A DNA stretch of 64,000 nucleotides, from contig JAHEHM010000008.1 of NCBI GenBank assembly GCA_024644585.1, forward strand, positions 1 through 64,000. Reading direction: 5' to 3'. The translations under genes were made by a program, and so were the position numbers. This stretch comes from Porticoccaceae bacterium. GTDB taxonomy: Bacteria; Pseudomonadota; Gammaproteobacteria; Pseudomonadales; Porticoccaceae. The notes below the pieces were generated by a model. It was given only the letters and a program-made list of their open reading frames with translations. It had not been told where the DNA came from and did not search any database. Below are positions 1 through 9,131 of the stretch, one piece after another. Numbering within the stretch: position 1 is the stretch's first letter; each line of letters begins with the position of its first letter.

Positions 1-335
1 CCATCATTCTCAATCAGCGATTTTAAATCTTCTACGGCTAGATTGTTTTTCTTGGCAAAGGCTTCAGCCGCCCGTGAGGGTTCGCCATTATCATCAAAGG
101 CTACTTTAACCGGTGGCCCCCAATTGACAATATCTTTGTCTGGCGTCTGACGATCTAGCTCTGAGACTACAACGGCAAGTCGACGGGGCGCGGCAAAAGA
201 TTGAAAGCTTTTAAAGCTAAGCCCCTGGTCTTCTAGACCTTTAATAATGCCGTCGGTAAAGGCATTAGATAGTTTTTTTAATGATTTAGGCGGTAGCTCT
301 TCCGTGCCTAGTTCTATTAGAAAATCAGCACTCAT
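1..335 (-). CDS. glyS: Glycyl-tRNA synthetase beta subunit, N-terminal part (cut by window edge)
   Basis: The beta subunit of the tetrameric (alpha2beta2) bacterial glycyl-tRNA synthetase contributes tRNA recognition and charging of tRNA-Gly. About 111 codons are present, beginning at an ATG whose complement is at 333-335, and the frame runs off the left end of the window. The N-terminus contains the family signature [10 protein letters not shown] followed by an AAPRRLAV segment typical of GlyS. The start codon overlaps the glyQ stop as ATGA, so the two subunits are translationally coupled. Identity is secure even though only the N-terminus is visible. Confidence 0.93.
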   Translation of the reverse strand, partial: MSADFLIELGTEELPPKSLKKLSNAFTDGIIKGLEDQGLSFKSFQSFAAPRRLAVVVSELDRQTPDKDIVNWGPPVKVAFDDNGEPSRAAEAFAKKNNLAVEDLKSLIEND

Positions 336-1282
336 TTTGATTCTCCCTGATGTTTTGCTATCACTTCTTTAGCGATCTTGCTATCCGCCAAGGGGAAACC
401 CGCTTCCAATCGTGAATCGAAATAGCCCTGTGCAACGCCCCTTGCTAAGGTTCTTACTCTAAGGATATAGCGTTGGCGCTCAGTGACAGAAATTGCCTTG
501 CGTGCATCTAATAGATTAAAGGTATGTGAGGCTTTCATTACCATTTCGTAGGCAGGTAATGGTAGCTTAGCCTGAATTAACTTTTCGCCATCTTTCTCGT
601 ATTGGTCAAAGGCTTTAAACAAAAATTCTGTATCAGCATGTTCAAAGTTGTAGGCTGAAAGTTCTCTTTCATTTTGCAAGAAAACGTCGCCGTAGGTCAC
701 GGTGCCAGATGAGCTTTTGGACCACACAAGATCATAGATACTATCAACACCCTGAAGATACATGGCAATTCGTTCAAGGCCGTAGGTGATCTCGCCAGTA
801 ACAGGGTAACACTCGAGTCCACCCACCTGTTGAAAGTAGGTAAACTGTGTAACTTCCATACCGTTTAGCCAGACTTCCCAGCCAAGACCCCAGGCGCCAA
901 GCGTGGGTGATTCCCAGTTATCCTCAACAAATCTTATGTCGTGAATGGCAGGATCCACGCCTAGTTCGCGCAATGAATCTAGGTATAGCTCTTGAATATT
1001 GTCCGGCGATGGCTTGAGCGCTACCTGAAACTGATAGTAATGCTGTAGACGGTTGGGGTTTTCGCCATAGCGACCATCAGTAGGTCGACGCGAGGGCTGA
1101 ACATAGGCACAGTTCCATACCTCAGGGCCAATAGAGCGCAAGAAGGTAGCCGGGTGAAATGTCCCAGCGCCCACTTCCATATCCAACGGCTGCATAATCA
1201 CACAGCCCTGTTTAGCCCAAAAGTCCTGAAGAGTCGCAATAAGCTCCTGAAAAGTTTGAGGAGCAGCCGTCATATTTGCCAC
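332..1282 (-). CDS. glyQ: Glycyl-tRNA synthetase alpha subunit
   Basis: This is the catalytic alpha subunit of glycyl-tRNA synthetase, forming glycyl-adenylate with GlyS. The protein is about 316 residues, near the usual 300-320. Class II core motifs are clear: [19 protein letters not shown] near the N-terminus, [20 protein letters not shown], and [20 protein letters not shown] prefer the GTG at 1282 because it has an AGGTGA five bases upstream and gives an N-terminus of the same length as Pseudomonas GlyQ; an ATG at 1273 and an upstream GTG at 1291 are alternatives. It is first in a glyQ-glyS operon, divergent from galU. Confidence 0.96.
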   Translation of the reverse strand: MANMTAAPQTFQELIATLQDFWAKQGCVIMQPLDMEVGAGTFHPATFLRSIGPEVWNCAYVQPSRRPTDGRYGENPNRLQHYYQFQVALKPSPDNIQELYLDSLRELGVDPAIHDIRFVEDNWESPTLGAWGLGWEVWLNGMEVTQFTYFQQVGGLECYPVTGEITYGLERIAMYLQGVDSIYDLVWSKSSSGTVTYGDVFLQNERELSAYNFEHADTEFLFKAFDQYEKDGEKLIQAKLPLPAYEMVMKASHTFNLLDARKAISVTERQRYILRVRTLARGVAQGYFDSRLEAGFPLADSKIAKEVIAKHQGESK

Positions 1283-1398
1283 AAAAATCACCTAAAAAAT
1301 CGAATGTATTACTTTAGTGCGCAATTATAAACGTGCAGACTGATAAAGATAGGGGCAAAAAACACTGAAAACGTTTAATTTCACCATCCCAAACGACT

Positions 1399-1414
1399 TA
1401 TATCGCGATATAAT
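1399..1414 (+). promoter_or_regulatory. 14-bp perfect palindrome overlapping a TATAAT -10 box before galU
   Basis: TATATCGCGATATA at 1399-1412 is a perfect palindrome, and its right half merges into TATAAT (1409-1414), a consensus -10 hexamer about 40 bp before galU. No good -35 is visible at 16-18 bp. The palindrome could be an operator or chance AT-rich symmetry; the -10 assignment is plausible because galU diverges from glyQ here. Confidence 0.4.
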
Positions 1415-1453
1415 GAAAGTCTAATGATTAAATATTGGTTGAATGGAGTTTAA

Positions 1454-2350
1454 ATGGCGCATATTAAACGCGGCGAAAAGGTTCGTAAGGCAGTTTTTCC
1501 TGTAGCAGGCATGGGTTCAAGATTTTTACCGGCCACCAAAGCTAATCCAAAAGAAATGATGCCAGTGGTTGATAAGCCACTCATTCAGTACGCTGTAGAG
1601 GAAGCCGTTGAGGCAGGCATTACAGAAATGATTTTTGTGACTGGCCGAACCAAGCGCAGTATTGCCGATCACTTCGATAAAGCTTATGAATTAGAGCATC
1701 AGCTCGAGCAGCGAGGCAAAAAAGAATTGCTCGAAATTGCACAGAACGTGGTGCCAAAAGGCGTTAGTTGCACCTATATTCGTCAAAACGAAGCCTTAGG
1801 CCTGGGTCACGCAGTTGCCGTTACCGCCCACCTAGTTGGCGATGAGCCTTTTGCTGTTTTATTGGCAGATGATTTAATTCATCACAAAAAAGGCGCTGTA
1901 AAGCAAATGGTTGAAGCCTTTGATTATTACAAAAGTTCAGTGATTGCTGTGCAGCAGGTCGATGGCCCTGAGATTTCATCCTATGGCGTAATCAGCGGTA
2001 AAAAGCAGACTGATAGAGTTCATCTATTAAATGAAATCGTTGAAAAACCCGCCTTTGAAGACGCGCCATCAAACATGGGCGTCACTGGTCGCTATATTTT
2101 TACCCCACAAATTTTTGAACATCTGGCAAAACTTAAGCCAGGGGCTGGCGGCGAATTGCAGCTCACAGACGCTATTCAGACATTATTAAAAGCCGAGCAG
2201 GTGCTTGCCTATGAGTATGAGGGCATTCGTTATGACTGTGGTAGTAAGTTGGGACTGTTAAAAGCTAACATTGAATTGGGTATAGAGCATCATGAAATCG
2301 GTGATGAACTTCGTGAATATTTGCGGACCGAACTGCCCGAGAAATTATGA
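1454..2350 (+). CDS. galU: UTP--glucose-1-phosphate uridylyltransferase
   Basis: GalU makes UDP-glucose from UTP and glucose-1-phosphate for cell-surface polysaccharides and glycolipids. The 298-residue protein has the nucleotidyltransferase signature AVFPVAGMGSRFLPATKA followed by NPKEMMPVVDKPLIQY, and later EKP and GGELQLTDAI, all diagnostic of bacterial GalU. The ATG at 1454 has GGAG five bases upstream. Its stop overlaps the next start as ATGA (2347-2350), coupling it to the acyltransferase. Length and motifs are normal. Confidence 0.97.
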   Translation: MAHIKRGEKVRKAVFPVAGMGSRFLPATKANPKEMMPVVDKPLIQYAVEEAVEAGITEMIFVTGRTKRSIADHFDKAYELEHQLEQRGKKELLEIAQNVVPKGVSCTYIRQNEALGLGHAVAVTAHLVGDEPFAVLLADDLIHHKKGAVKQMVEAFDYYKSSVIAVQQVDGPEISSYGVISGKKQTDRVHLLNEIVEKPAFEDAPSNMGVTGRYIFTPQIFEHLAKLKPGAGGELQLTDAIQTLLKAEQVLAYEYEGIRYDCGSKLGLLKANIELGIEHHEIGDELREYLRTELPEKL

Positions 2351-3231
2351 AATCTGCCCTTGCGCTCAGCCTGCTAAAAATAATCTCGCTTTTACCTCTG
2401 GGTTTGGCGAGATTTTTTGGTTACATCATGGGCGTATTGATGACGATCTTTGCGACGGTTGCTTATAAGACCACCCAGCAAAATCTAGGCCATTGTTTTC
2501 CTGACAACCCACCTAAAGCTAATAGAGCGCTAGCCAAAGCTAGGATGAAGCATCTTGGGCAAGCCTTTTTTGAAACTCCGGGCCTATGGCGAAGACCTTC
2601 GAGCTGGTTGCAATCAAAAATTGTCGCGGTTGAGGGAGAGTCGTACCTTAAAGATGCCATTGCCAATGATCGCGGTACTATTTTATTAATACCTCATCAG
2701 GGAAACTGGGAGGTAATTGGGCTCTGGGTGGCAAAGCAGGCAGCTATGACCTCTCTGTATCAGCCGCCAAAAAATCGTCTGCTGGGAAATTGGATTAAAA
2801 AATCTCGCGAGCAAACGGGAGCCAATCTAGTGCCAACCAATGTCCGCGGGGTAGCGGCTCTACTTAAAGCCCTCAACCGAGGCGAGACTGTGGCGATTCT
2901 TCCCGATCAGCAACCACCAAAGGCTAGCGGTGATTTTGCACCCTTATTTGGCAAGCCGGCATTGACCATGACATTGGCTTATAACCTGCTTAACCGATCT
3001 AATAGTCAGGCCCTATTTTGCACCGCACTGCGTGAAAAAGGCGGTTGGAGATTACATTTTGTTCCGGCTGACCAGGCTATCTACAGTGAGGATCAGGCGA
3101 TTAGCCTCAAGGCCATGAATCAGGGCGTTGAATCTATTGCCGCTCTGGCTATGGACCAGTATCAGTGGGAATATAAGCGCTATCGCACACAGCCTGAGGG
3201 CTGCTCATCTATTTATTCGTCTGGAAGCTAA
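2347..3231 (+). CDS. Lipid A biosynthesis (lauroyl/myristoyl) acyltransferase, LpxL/HtrB family
   Basis: The 294-residue protein belongs to the lysophospholipid acyltransferase superfamily, HtrB/LpxL branch, which transfers acyl chains from acyl-ACP to lipid A precursors at the inner membrane. It has an N-terminal hydrophobic anchor (residues about 5-40), the catalytic HX4E-type motif HQGNWE with His117, a later ILPDQQPP segment and a terminal YQWEYKRYR segment, as in LpxL homologues. It overlaps galU by four bases. Whether it adds laurate, myristate or a hydroxylated chain cannot be told from sequence, so no symbol is given. Confidence 0.85.
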   Translation: MKSALALSLLKIISLLPLGLARFFGYIMGVLMTIFATVAYKTTQQNLGHCFPDNPPKANRALAKARMKHLGQAFFETPGLWRRPSSWLQSKIVAVEGESYLKDAIANDRGTILLIPHQGNWEVIGLWVAKQAAMTSLYQPPKNRLLGNWIKKSREQTGANLVPTNVRGVAALLKALNRGETVAILPDQQPPKASGDFAPLFGKPALTMTLAYNLLNRSNSQALFCTALREKGGWRLHFVPADQAIYSEDQAISLKAMNQGVESIAALAMDQYQWEYKRYRTQPEGCSSIYSSGS

Positions 3232-3234
3232 GCT

Positions 3235-3804
3235 TTGACACTGTCGTCAATTATGCCTGTTAATCATGCTGAAATATCTTGGTATAACATGCTATCTCAA
3301 ACAGATTACCGCGTGCCTAGGCTATGGCGGGACTGGTTGTTTGACGCAGGATCCTTAACTCAGCGGTTACTGGATGCCAGTGATGGCGAGCTGTCGGTGC
3401 ATGTAATTAAGCAGCAATTTCAAGTGCCATCATTATCAGAGCGGCATGTCTTGGGGCTAGCGGATAGGCAGCAGGCATTGATTCGTGAAGTGTTATTATG
3501 TGGTGCTGGCCAACCATGGGTTTTTGCACGCAGTATAATTCCCCTAACGACAGTCTCAGGGCGATTGCGTAAGCTCAGACAGTTGGATAATCAACCTCTG
3601 GGTGCGCTGTTGTTTAAAGACCCTTCAATGACCCGTGAGGCGGTTGAAGTTGCCTGTGTTAACGATAACAACAACCAACTACCTTGCCGATCTCTAGATG
3701 ATGAAAGCCCTATTTGGGGAAGACGCTCCGTCTTTAGGCTAGATAAAAAGCCCTTATTGGTTGCTGAATTTTTTCTGCCGTCATTTAACCCAGAGAGTCG
3801 ATAA
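3235..3804 (+). CDS. ubiC: Chorismate--pyruvate lyase
   Basis: UbiC splits chorismate into pyruvate and 4-hydroxybenzoate, the first committed step of ubiquinone synthesis. The C-terminal two thirds fit the family: REVLLCGAGQPWVFARS, PLGALLF and WGRRSVFRL followed by KPLLVAEFFLP, which include the Arg and Glu residues of the product site. It is about 189 residues from a TTG at 3235 with a GGAAG-type ribosome site; an ATG at 3253 is an alternative start. ubiA follows, so the pair gives the first two pathway steps. An insert between PSMTREA and WGRRS is slightly longer than in E. coli. Confidence 0.92.
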   Translation: MTLSSIMPVNHAEISWYNMLSQTDYRVPRLWRDWLFDAGSLTQRLLDASDGELSVHVIKQQFQVPSLSERHVLGLADRQQALIREVLLCGAGQPWVFARSIIPLTTVSGRLRKLRQLDNQPLGALLFKDPSMTREAVEVACVNDNNNQLPCRSLDDESPIWGRRSVFRLDKKPLLVAEFFLPSFNPESR

Positions 3805-3825
3805 TGGATAAGATTTTGATAACCC

Positions 3826-4692
3826 ATGAAACCTGCTAAACAGTTACAACAGAATCCCTGGATTCGCCTAATGCGTTTTGACAAACCCATTGGTATATAC
3901 CTGTTACTATGGCCAACTTACTGGGGGCTGTGGTTTGCTTCAAATGGCCAGCCTAGTTTGAAGAATTTGATCATATTCACTTTGGGCGTGGTTGTGATGA
4001 GAGCTGCGGGCTGTGTGATTAATGACTATGCGGATCGTCATGTGGATGGCAAGGTAGAGCGTACCCGTCATAGACCGATTCCTGCAGGCGAGATAGCGCC
4101 ACAGCATGCACTGCTAGTATTTTTTGTGTTATTGATAATTGCACTGGGCCTAGTGGTTGCGACAAATATTCTAACTGTCCAGTTAGCGATTGTGGGTACA
4201 TTGCTAGCCGCTTGCTACCCATTTTTAAAGCGTATAACGCACCTGCCTCAGCTGGGCTTGGGTGTGGCTTGGGCCTGGGCAATACCTATGGCATTTGCGG
4301 CAGAGCAGCAGGCACTGCCAGAGGTTCTTTGGTTAATTGTTGTGGCGATTATTTGTTGGACGGTTGCCTTTGATACCTATTACGCAATGGTTGATCGAGA
4401 TGATGACTTAAAAACAGGCATTAAATCTACCGCCATCTTATTTGGTCAATATGACTTAGTGATTGTGGCAAGCTTGCAGTTCATGATGCTGTTATTTTTG
4501 GTAATAGCAGGGCATTATTTTGATCGCGGCTGGATTTACATGGCGGGTTTGGTTATGGCGGCAGGCTATTTTATTCACCAGCATCTTCAAGCCAGAGAGC
4601 GCAACAAAGAAAATTGCTTTAGGGCATTCCTTAATAATCATCGCGTAGGGATGGTTATTTTTATTGCCTTAGCTCTGGATTATCGCCTCTAA
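3826..4692 (+). CDS. ubiA: 4-hydroxybenzoate polyprenyltransferase
   Basis: UbiA is an integral membrane prenyltransferase that attaches the polyprenyl tail to 4-hydroxybenzoate. The 288-residue protein has the first Asp-rich motif in NDYADRHVDGKVERT followed by RHRPIPAG, and the second, YYAMVDRDDDLKTGIKS, both binding Mg-diphosphate, with about eight hydrophobic segments around them. It lies 21 bp after ubiC in the same direction. Its stop codon abuts the stop of yaaA on the other strand with no spacer. Confidence 0.97.
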   Translation: MKPAKQLQQNPWIRLMRFDKPIGIYLLLWPTYWGLWFASNGQPSLKNLIIFTLGVVVMRAAGCVINDYADRHVDGKVERTRHRPIPAGEIAPQHALLVFFVLLIIALGLVVATNILTVQLAIVGTLLAACYPFLKRITHLPQLGLGVAWAWAIPMAFAAEQQALPEVLWLIVVAIICWTVAFDTYYAMVDRDDDLKTGIKSTAILFGQYDLVIVASLQFMMLLFLVIAGHYFDRGWIYMAGLVMAAGYFIHQHLQARERNKENCFRAFLNNHRVGMVIFIALALDYRL

Positions 4693-5469
4693 TTATACTT
4701 CTGCGCGACAGAATACCCATTTATTGCCTTCACTCATGGCTGAGTTATAGCTGTAACCATCTACATTGAACTCTTTTAGCTGCTCAGCCACAGTAATCTT
4801 ATTTTTAATAATAAAGGCACTCATTAGGCCCCGCGCACGTTTGGCATAAAAGCTAATAATTTTATATTTATCATTTTTTTGATCCATAAATACTGGGGTG
4901 ATAATTTCAGCGTTAAGGTTTTTTGGCTGCACCGATTTAAAGTACTCATTGGAAGCAAGATTGATCAAAGTTGAGTTGGACTGTGCCGATAACAGCTTAT
5001 TTAGTTCATCGGTGATAATACTCCCCCAGAATTGGTAAAGATTAGTACCACGTTGGTTGGCAAACTGGGTTCCCATCTCTAATCTATAGGGCTGCATGAG
5101 ATCTAGCGGCCGCAATAAGCCATAGAGCCCGGACAGAATGCGCAAATTATCCTGAGCAAAATTCAGCTCATCTGTGGACATGTTGTCTGCGTCTAGCCCC
5201 TGATAAACATCGCCCTTGAAAGCGAGCACTGCCTGCTTGGCATTGTCGGGTGAAAAGGGCGTTTGCCATTCTTGGAAGCGTTCGAAGTTTAGCGCGCCCA
5301 GCTTGTCACTTAGGCTCATTAGCGAGCAAATATCCTCAGGTGACAATAGTCGTAACTCATTTAAAAGCTGCTCAGAATGCTCTAAGAGTAGCGGCTGGCT
5401 ATACTCTTGAGATGTTGCAGATTGGCTATAATCTAATTTTTTAGCGGGTGAGATAACGGTCAGCATCAT
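4693..5469 (-). CDS. yaaA: Peroxide stress protein YaaA (DUF328/UPF0246)
   Basis: YaaA proteins limit free iron and DNA damage during peroxide stress in E. coli; the fold binds DNA. The 258-residue protein begins MMLTVISPAKKLDYS (the second Met at 5466 is an equally good start) and carries the family segments LSDKLGALNFERF, ALLAFKGDVY-like AVLAFKGDVYQGLDA, LRILSGLYGLLRPLDLM and YRLEMGT. It is monocistronic, convergent with ubiA and divergent from the TRAP genes. Length and motifs are typical. Confidence 0.93.
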   Translation of the reverse strand: MMLTVISPAKKLDYSQSATSQEYSQPLLLEHSEQLLNELRLLSPEDICSLMSLSDKLGALNFERFQEWQTPFSPDNAKQAVLAFKGDVYQGLDADNMSTDELNFAQDNLRILSGLYGLLRPLDLMQPYRLEMGTQFANQRGTNLYQFWGSIITDELNKLLSAQSNSTLINLASNEYFKSVQPKNLNAEIITPVFMDQKNDKYKIISFYAKRARGLMSAFIIKNKITVAEQLKEFNVDGYSYNSAMSEGNKWVFCRAEV

Positions 5470-5574
5470 AATGGCTTCGGCCCTATAACTGGTTGCACAA
5501 ATTTCTTTTTCTTATTCTACTGTAAAATTGTCTGTTTGGTCTTGTTTCATAAAATATTCAGGTAGAATAGCCCC

Positions 5575-6117
5575 ATGAAATTTTTAGACAATATGTTGCA
5601 AGCGATTAATTGTTTTACCTGTGGGGTAGGGCGAGTTATTGCTTGGCTGTGTCTACTGCTGGTGGGTTTGACCGTTTTAGTAGTGCTTTTAAGATATTTC
5701 TTTGGCATGGGCTCTATCGCTGTTCAGGAGTCTGTTACCTACGTGCATTCGATTATTTTTATGTTGGGATTAGCCGTCGCCTTACAGCGTGGCGGGCATG
5801 TGCGCGTGGATATTTTTTACCGAAACTTTTCAGCACAGCGCAAGGCATGGGTTAATTTGCTGGGGGGCATATTTTTCTTATTGCCATTTTGTGGCCTCAT
5901 ACTTTTTAGTAGCTGGGACTATGTTTTAGCGAGCTGGGCGATTAAGGAAACATCGGCTGAAAGTGGCGGTATTGCTGCGGTTTACTTACTTAAGTCACTG
6001 ATGATTTTGATGCCCATCACGCTGGCATTACAGGGCCTGTCGCAGATTCTAAGTAGTCTGTTATGCATTAAAGGCATTACCCCTAAGGCGGCGTTTACTC
6101 CTGAGGGAGATGCCTAA
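5575..6117 (+). CDS. TRAP transporter small permease (DctQ type)
   Basis: This is the four-helix small membrane subunit of a tripartite ATP-independent periplasmic transporter, which imports organic acids or related solutes using a sodium gradient. The 180-residue protein has four hydrophobic segments (about 15-40, 55-70, 90-110, 130-155) and the DctQ-type stretch VTYVHSIIFMLGLAVALQRGGHVRVDIFY. Its stop overlaps the start of the large permease as TAATG. No DctP solute-binding gene is adjacent, so the substrate is unknown. A TAGAAT hexamer just upstream (about 5561) may be its -10 box. Confidence 0.9.
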   Translation: MKFLDNMLQAINCFTCGVGRVIAWLCLLLVGLTVLVVLLRYFFGMGSIAVQESVTYVHSIIFMLGLAVALQRGGHVRVDIFYRNFSAQRKAWVNLLGGIFFLLPFCGLILFSSWDYVLASWAIKETSAESGGIAAVYLLKSLMILMPITLALQGLSQILSSLLCIKGITPKAAFTPEGDA

Positions 6118-7490
6118 TGGCGGAATGGATTCCCTTTGTGATGTTTTTAACCGTTTGCTTGGTTTTAATGGCTGGCTATCCCGTGGCTTTCTCACTGGCG
6201 GGTACGGCATTAATTTTTGCTTTTTTTGGCATGCTGACGGGGCACTTTGATCCGGCATTTTTACAGGCACTACCCAACCGTCTGTATGGCATTATGCAAA
6301 ATGGCACCCTGATAGCTGTGCCCCTATTTGTACTGATGGGGATTATGCTAGAAAAATCCCGTTTAGCAGAAGACCTGCTCAGCAGTATGGCGGATTTATT
6401 TGGCAGATTTCGCAGTGGCTTGGGTGTTTCAGTGGTGCTTGTGGGTGCGCTATTAGCGGCGAGTACCGGTATTGTGGGCGCCACTGTGGTGACCATGGGC
6501 TTGATGTCACTACCGACCATGCTCAAAAGAGGTTATTCCTCCTCACAGGCGACGGGTATCATTGCCGCTACCGGCACTTTGGGTCAGATTATCCCGCCAT
6601 CAATTGCCTTAGTATTGCTGGGCGATACGCTGTCGAGTGCCTATCAGCAGGCGCAGCTCAACATGGGGATCTTCACCCCTAAAACAGTCTCTATTGGCGA
6701 CCTTTTTGTGGGGGCGATTGTCCCAGGGCTGATATTGGTGCTGTTTTATATTAGCTATGTGATTGTTTTTGCGCGCCCAGTGTCTAATGTTCAGGAGACG
6801 CAAGAAGGCTCAGCACCAGCGGTTAAGATCTCGGCGTTGCTCGCCAATTTACTACCGCCTGTTGTTTTAATAATTGCTGTATTGGGTTCTATTCTCGCGG
6901 GGGCGGCAACGCCTTCAGAAGCTGCCGGAGTAGGTGCATTTGGCGCCCTGTTATTAGCGGCGTTAAAAGGCCGACTAAACATGACAAGGTTGCGCGAGGT
7001 AACCCAGGGAACCGCCGAAGTAACCTCAATGGTTTTTTTGATACTTATTGGCGCAGCTGTTTTCTCATTGGTATTTCGCGGCTTTGGTGGCGAAGAAATT
7101 GTCGAACAGTTTTTTGCCAATTTGCCTGGAGGCCTTTTCACAGCAACCCTATTGGTGATGCTAGTTATTTTCTTGCTCGGGTTTATTCTAGATTTTATCG
7201 AAATAACCTTTGTGGTTGTGCCTATTGTGGGCCCTGTATTATTGGCGATGGGCTTAGATCCAGTATGGCTTGGGGTGATGATAGCGATTAACCTACAAAC
7301 CTCTTTTTTAACCCCACCATTTGGTTTTGCGCTATTTTATTTGCGGGGTGTCGCGCCCGCGACGGTTGAGACTTCAGCAATGTATCGCGGAGTGATTCCG
7401 TTTATTATTATGCAGTTAATACTCATGATAATGCTGGCTATTTGGCCCCAGCTCGCCACATGGCTGCCAGATTTGGTTTACGGCCACTAA
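6117..7490 (+). CDS. TRAP transporter large permease (DctM type)
   Basis: This is the large, roughly 12-helix translocation subunit of the TRAP transporter. The 457-residue protein carries typical DctM segments: AGYPVAFSLAGTALIFA, VPLFVLMGIMLEKS, GASTGIVGATVVTMGL-like STGIVGATVVTMGL, ATGTLGQIIPPSIALVLLGD, AAATPSEAAGVGAFGALLLA and NLQTSFLTPPFGFALFYLRG. The central region between the two halves is long, as in the mannitol/chloroaromatic-compound subfamily. It is coupled to the small permease by a one-base overlap and is convergent with the hydrolase gene at 7502. The partner binding protein must be elsewhere. Confidence 0.93.
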   Translation: MAEWIPFVMFLTVCLVLMAGYPVAFSLAGTALIFAFFGMLTGHFDPAFLQALPNRLYGIMQNGTLIAVPLFVLMGIMLEKSRLAEDLLSSMADLFGRFRSGLGVSVVLVGALLAASTGIVGATVVTMGLMSLPTMLKRGYSSSQATGIIAATGTLGQIIPPSIALVLLGDTLSSAYQQAQLNMGIFTPKTVSIGDLFVGAIVPGLILVLFYISYVIVFARPVSNVQETQEGSAPAVKISALLANLLPPVVLIIAVLGSILAGAATPSEAAGVGAFGALLLAALKGRLNMTRLREVTQGTAEVTSMVFLILIGAAVFSLVFRGFGGEEIVEQFFANLPGGLFTATLLVMLVIFLLGFILDFIEITFVVVPIVGPVLLAMGLDPVWLGVMIAINLQTSFLTPPFGFALFYLRGVAPATVETSAMYRGVIPFIIMQLILMIMLAIWPQLATWLPDLVYGH

Positions 7491-7501
7491 ACAATCCTGC
7501 T

Positions 7502-8443
7502 TTAAAAAATCAGTGCCTCAAAAATTTGCTTTCTTAGGCTAGGCTCTTCGTTGGCCATATGGTGGTAGGCATTTTCGATAATTTGTAATTGCATCTGCGG
7601 CAGTTTTTTTTCAAAAACCTCAAGGTTATATTTCCAGTCTAGGGTTTGGTCTGAGGTGCCCTGAATAATATTAACGGGGTAATCACTACCAATACAGGTT
7701 TCAAATTCTTTAGCCCATTTTTCAGCAGCGCCAAACCAAGGCATTGGCATCACCTTAGGTTGAAGAAAATCTTTTTCACGAAGAAACGCTAAAAAATCGG
7801 CGTCATGAGAGCTTTCGCCAAAACGTCTTTTCAGGGCTTTGCGAAAGGGTGCCACAATCGGCAAAAGGTGACGATTGAGCCACCATCCCTTTGGATGAAG
7901 CAGGGGTGCTAAAAGGTTTAAAGAGGCAAAGGGGTAGGGTGCATTTTTGTCAGCGTCTAATAAATGCTTGAGTAAAATAGCGCCTCCAGTGCTTTGGCCT
8001 AGGCTATGTAAAGGACCGGTAAATCGCTGCTGGCAGACTGTTATTATCTGGTCCAGCACAAAGGTGTATTCCGAAAAATCATTGATAGAGGCCCTTTCGC
8101 CATCAGATAGCCCAAGACCCGGTAAGTCAAAACAGACTACCGTGAAATCTTGGTCTAATAGGTGGTTAATTAAAGGGCCAAATAAGCCTAGGTGATCTAA
8201 GTAGCCGTGGACAATAACGGCGGTGCCTTTCGGAACAGAGGGTTCCCATGCGGCGGCAAAAATAGCCTGTTGCTTAACCTGAAGTGTCCCCAGATAAAAG
8301 GTTAGCTCGGACGCTTTACCCGGCAGGTGGTAATGGCTTGTGTACGAGGACAATAGAGGGCTTAGCGTCTGGTAATCGACGACATCAAATACCGGCAGTG
8401 TTTTTTTAAGTTCGACAATTGAGTCCGAGTTAAACTCGAGCAT
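7502..8443 (-). CDS. Alpha/beta hydrolase (monoacylglycerol lipase / lysophospholipase-like)
   Basis: The 313-residue protein has the serine hydrolase fold: an oxyanion-region motif VIVHGYLDHLGLF, the strand FDLPGLGLSDGERASI, and the nucleophile elbow GQSTGG (Ser in GxSxG). The acid and His are likely in GTSDQTLDW and NAYHHMANE near the C-terminus. This pattern matches the serine aminopeptidase S33 / Hydrolase_4 group that includes monoacylglycerol lipase and PldB-type lysophospholipases. There is no signal peptide, so it is probably cytoplasmic. It stands alone; the true substrate is not known. Confidence 0.85.
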   Translation of the reverse strand: MLEFNSDSIVELKKTLPVFDVVDYQTLSPLLSSYTSHYHLPGKASELTFYLGTLQVKQQAIFAAAWEPSVPKGTAVIVHGYLDHLGLFGPLINHLLDQDFTVVCFDLPGLGLSDGERASINDFSEYTFVLDQIITVCQQRFTGPLHSLGQSTGGAILLKHLLDADKNAPYPFASLNLLAPLLHPKGWWLNRHLLPIVAPFRKALKRRFGESSHDADFLAFLREKDFLQPKVMPMPWFGAAEKWAKEFETCIGSDYPVNIIQGTSDQTLDWKYNLEVFEKKLPQMQLQIIENAYHHMANEEPSLRKQIFEALIF

Positions 8444-8478
8444 GCCGCACCCCTTATAAGCTTATTAGTTTAATTTTT

Positions 8479-8490
8479 TATAGCGCTATA
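8479..8490. repeat. 12-bp perfect palindrome upstream of the alpha/beta hydrolase gene
   Basis: TATAGCGCTATA is a perfect palindrome about 36 bp upstream of the hydrolase start at 8443 on the minus strand. It could be an operator. Chance is possible at this length and no second copy was noticed. Confidence 0.3.
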
Positions 8491-8574
8491 CTTATAATCG
8501 CACAGCCACGACTAAATTCAAGGAATGAATTACGTCATAACAAAATAGGGCGAATTTAACCTGTTGAGTGCAGG

Positions 8575-8979
8575 CTAGTCAGTTGATAGAGAAATATCGT
8601 ACACACCCGCTTCTCTTGCCTGATCAGAAATAATTACAAAGACTTCTGTTTTAGCTTTGGGGTGGGAACTAATTACAACTTTAGCCTCGGGTTTTGCAGC
8701 GTGTAAGCGCTCAACATTGGCTCTTACAGAGCGAATATCAATTCTTCGGCCTTCTAGCATAATTTCATTGCTTTCAGAAACTCGAAAAACAATATTAGTA
8801 TTGGCAGAGTCGGGCGGCGGTTGATCAGAGGTGGGTGGGCGGTCTACATTAAGACCAGTTTCATTAACGAAAGATGCAGTTACAATAAAGAAAATAAGCA
8901 TGATAAACACCACATCCAACATGGGTGTTAAATCAATTTGGGAATCGTCTTCCCCTTTGCGTCTTTTACCTAAAGCCAT
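8575..8979 (-). CDS. exbD: ExbD/TolR-family biopolymer transport protein, isolated
   Basis: ExbD works with ExbB as an inner-membrane proton channel that energises TonB-dependent outer membrane receptors. The 134-residue protein has the charged N-terminus, the single helix at about residues 20-42, and the key Asp in LTPMLDVVFIMLIFFIV (the proton-carrying residue of the family), then a periplasmic domain ending with AREAGVYDISLSTD. No exbB or tonB is adjacent on either side, which is unusual. TolR is an alternative name, but no tolQAB context is present. Confidence 0.85.
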   Translation of the reverse strand: MALGKRRKGEDDSQIDLTPMLDVVFIMLIFFIVTASFVNETGLNVDRPPTSDQPPPDSANTNIVFRVSESNEIMLEGRRIDIRSVRANVERLHAAKPEAKVVISSHPKAKTEVFVIISDQAREAGVYDISLSTD

Positions 8980-9131
8980 TTTAAAAAAGCCTCTATCTAT
9001 GCATCTTATGAACCAGTTGGATTCTACTGTAATTTAAAAAAATTACTAGTGATTCCTTTCTGCTAGCTATGATTCATCTATGTTATTCTAGATTTATTAC
9101 CACAGTATTTAATTATTTGCCGATTAAGCCT

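Noticed and set aside
9069-9131. Longer mutM starting at 9069
   Set aside because: MutM needs Pro2 at its processed N-terminus, so the start must be 9132.
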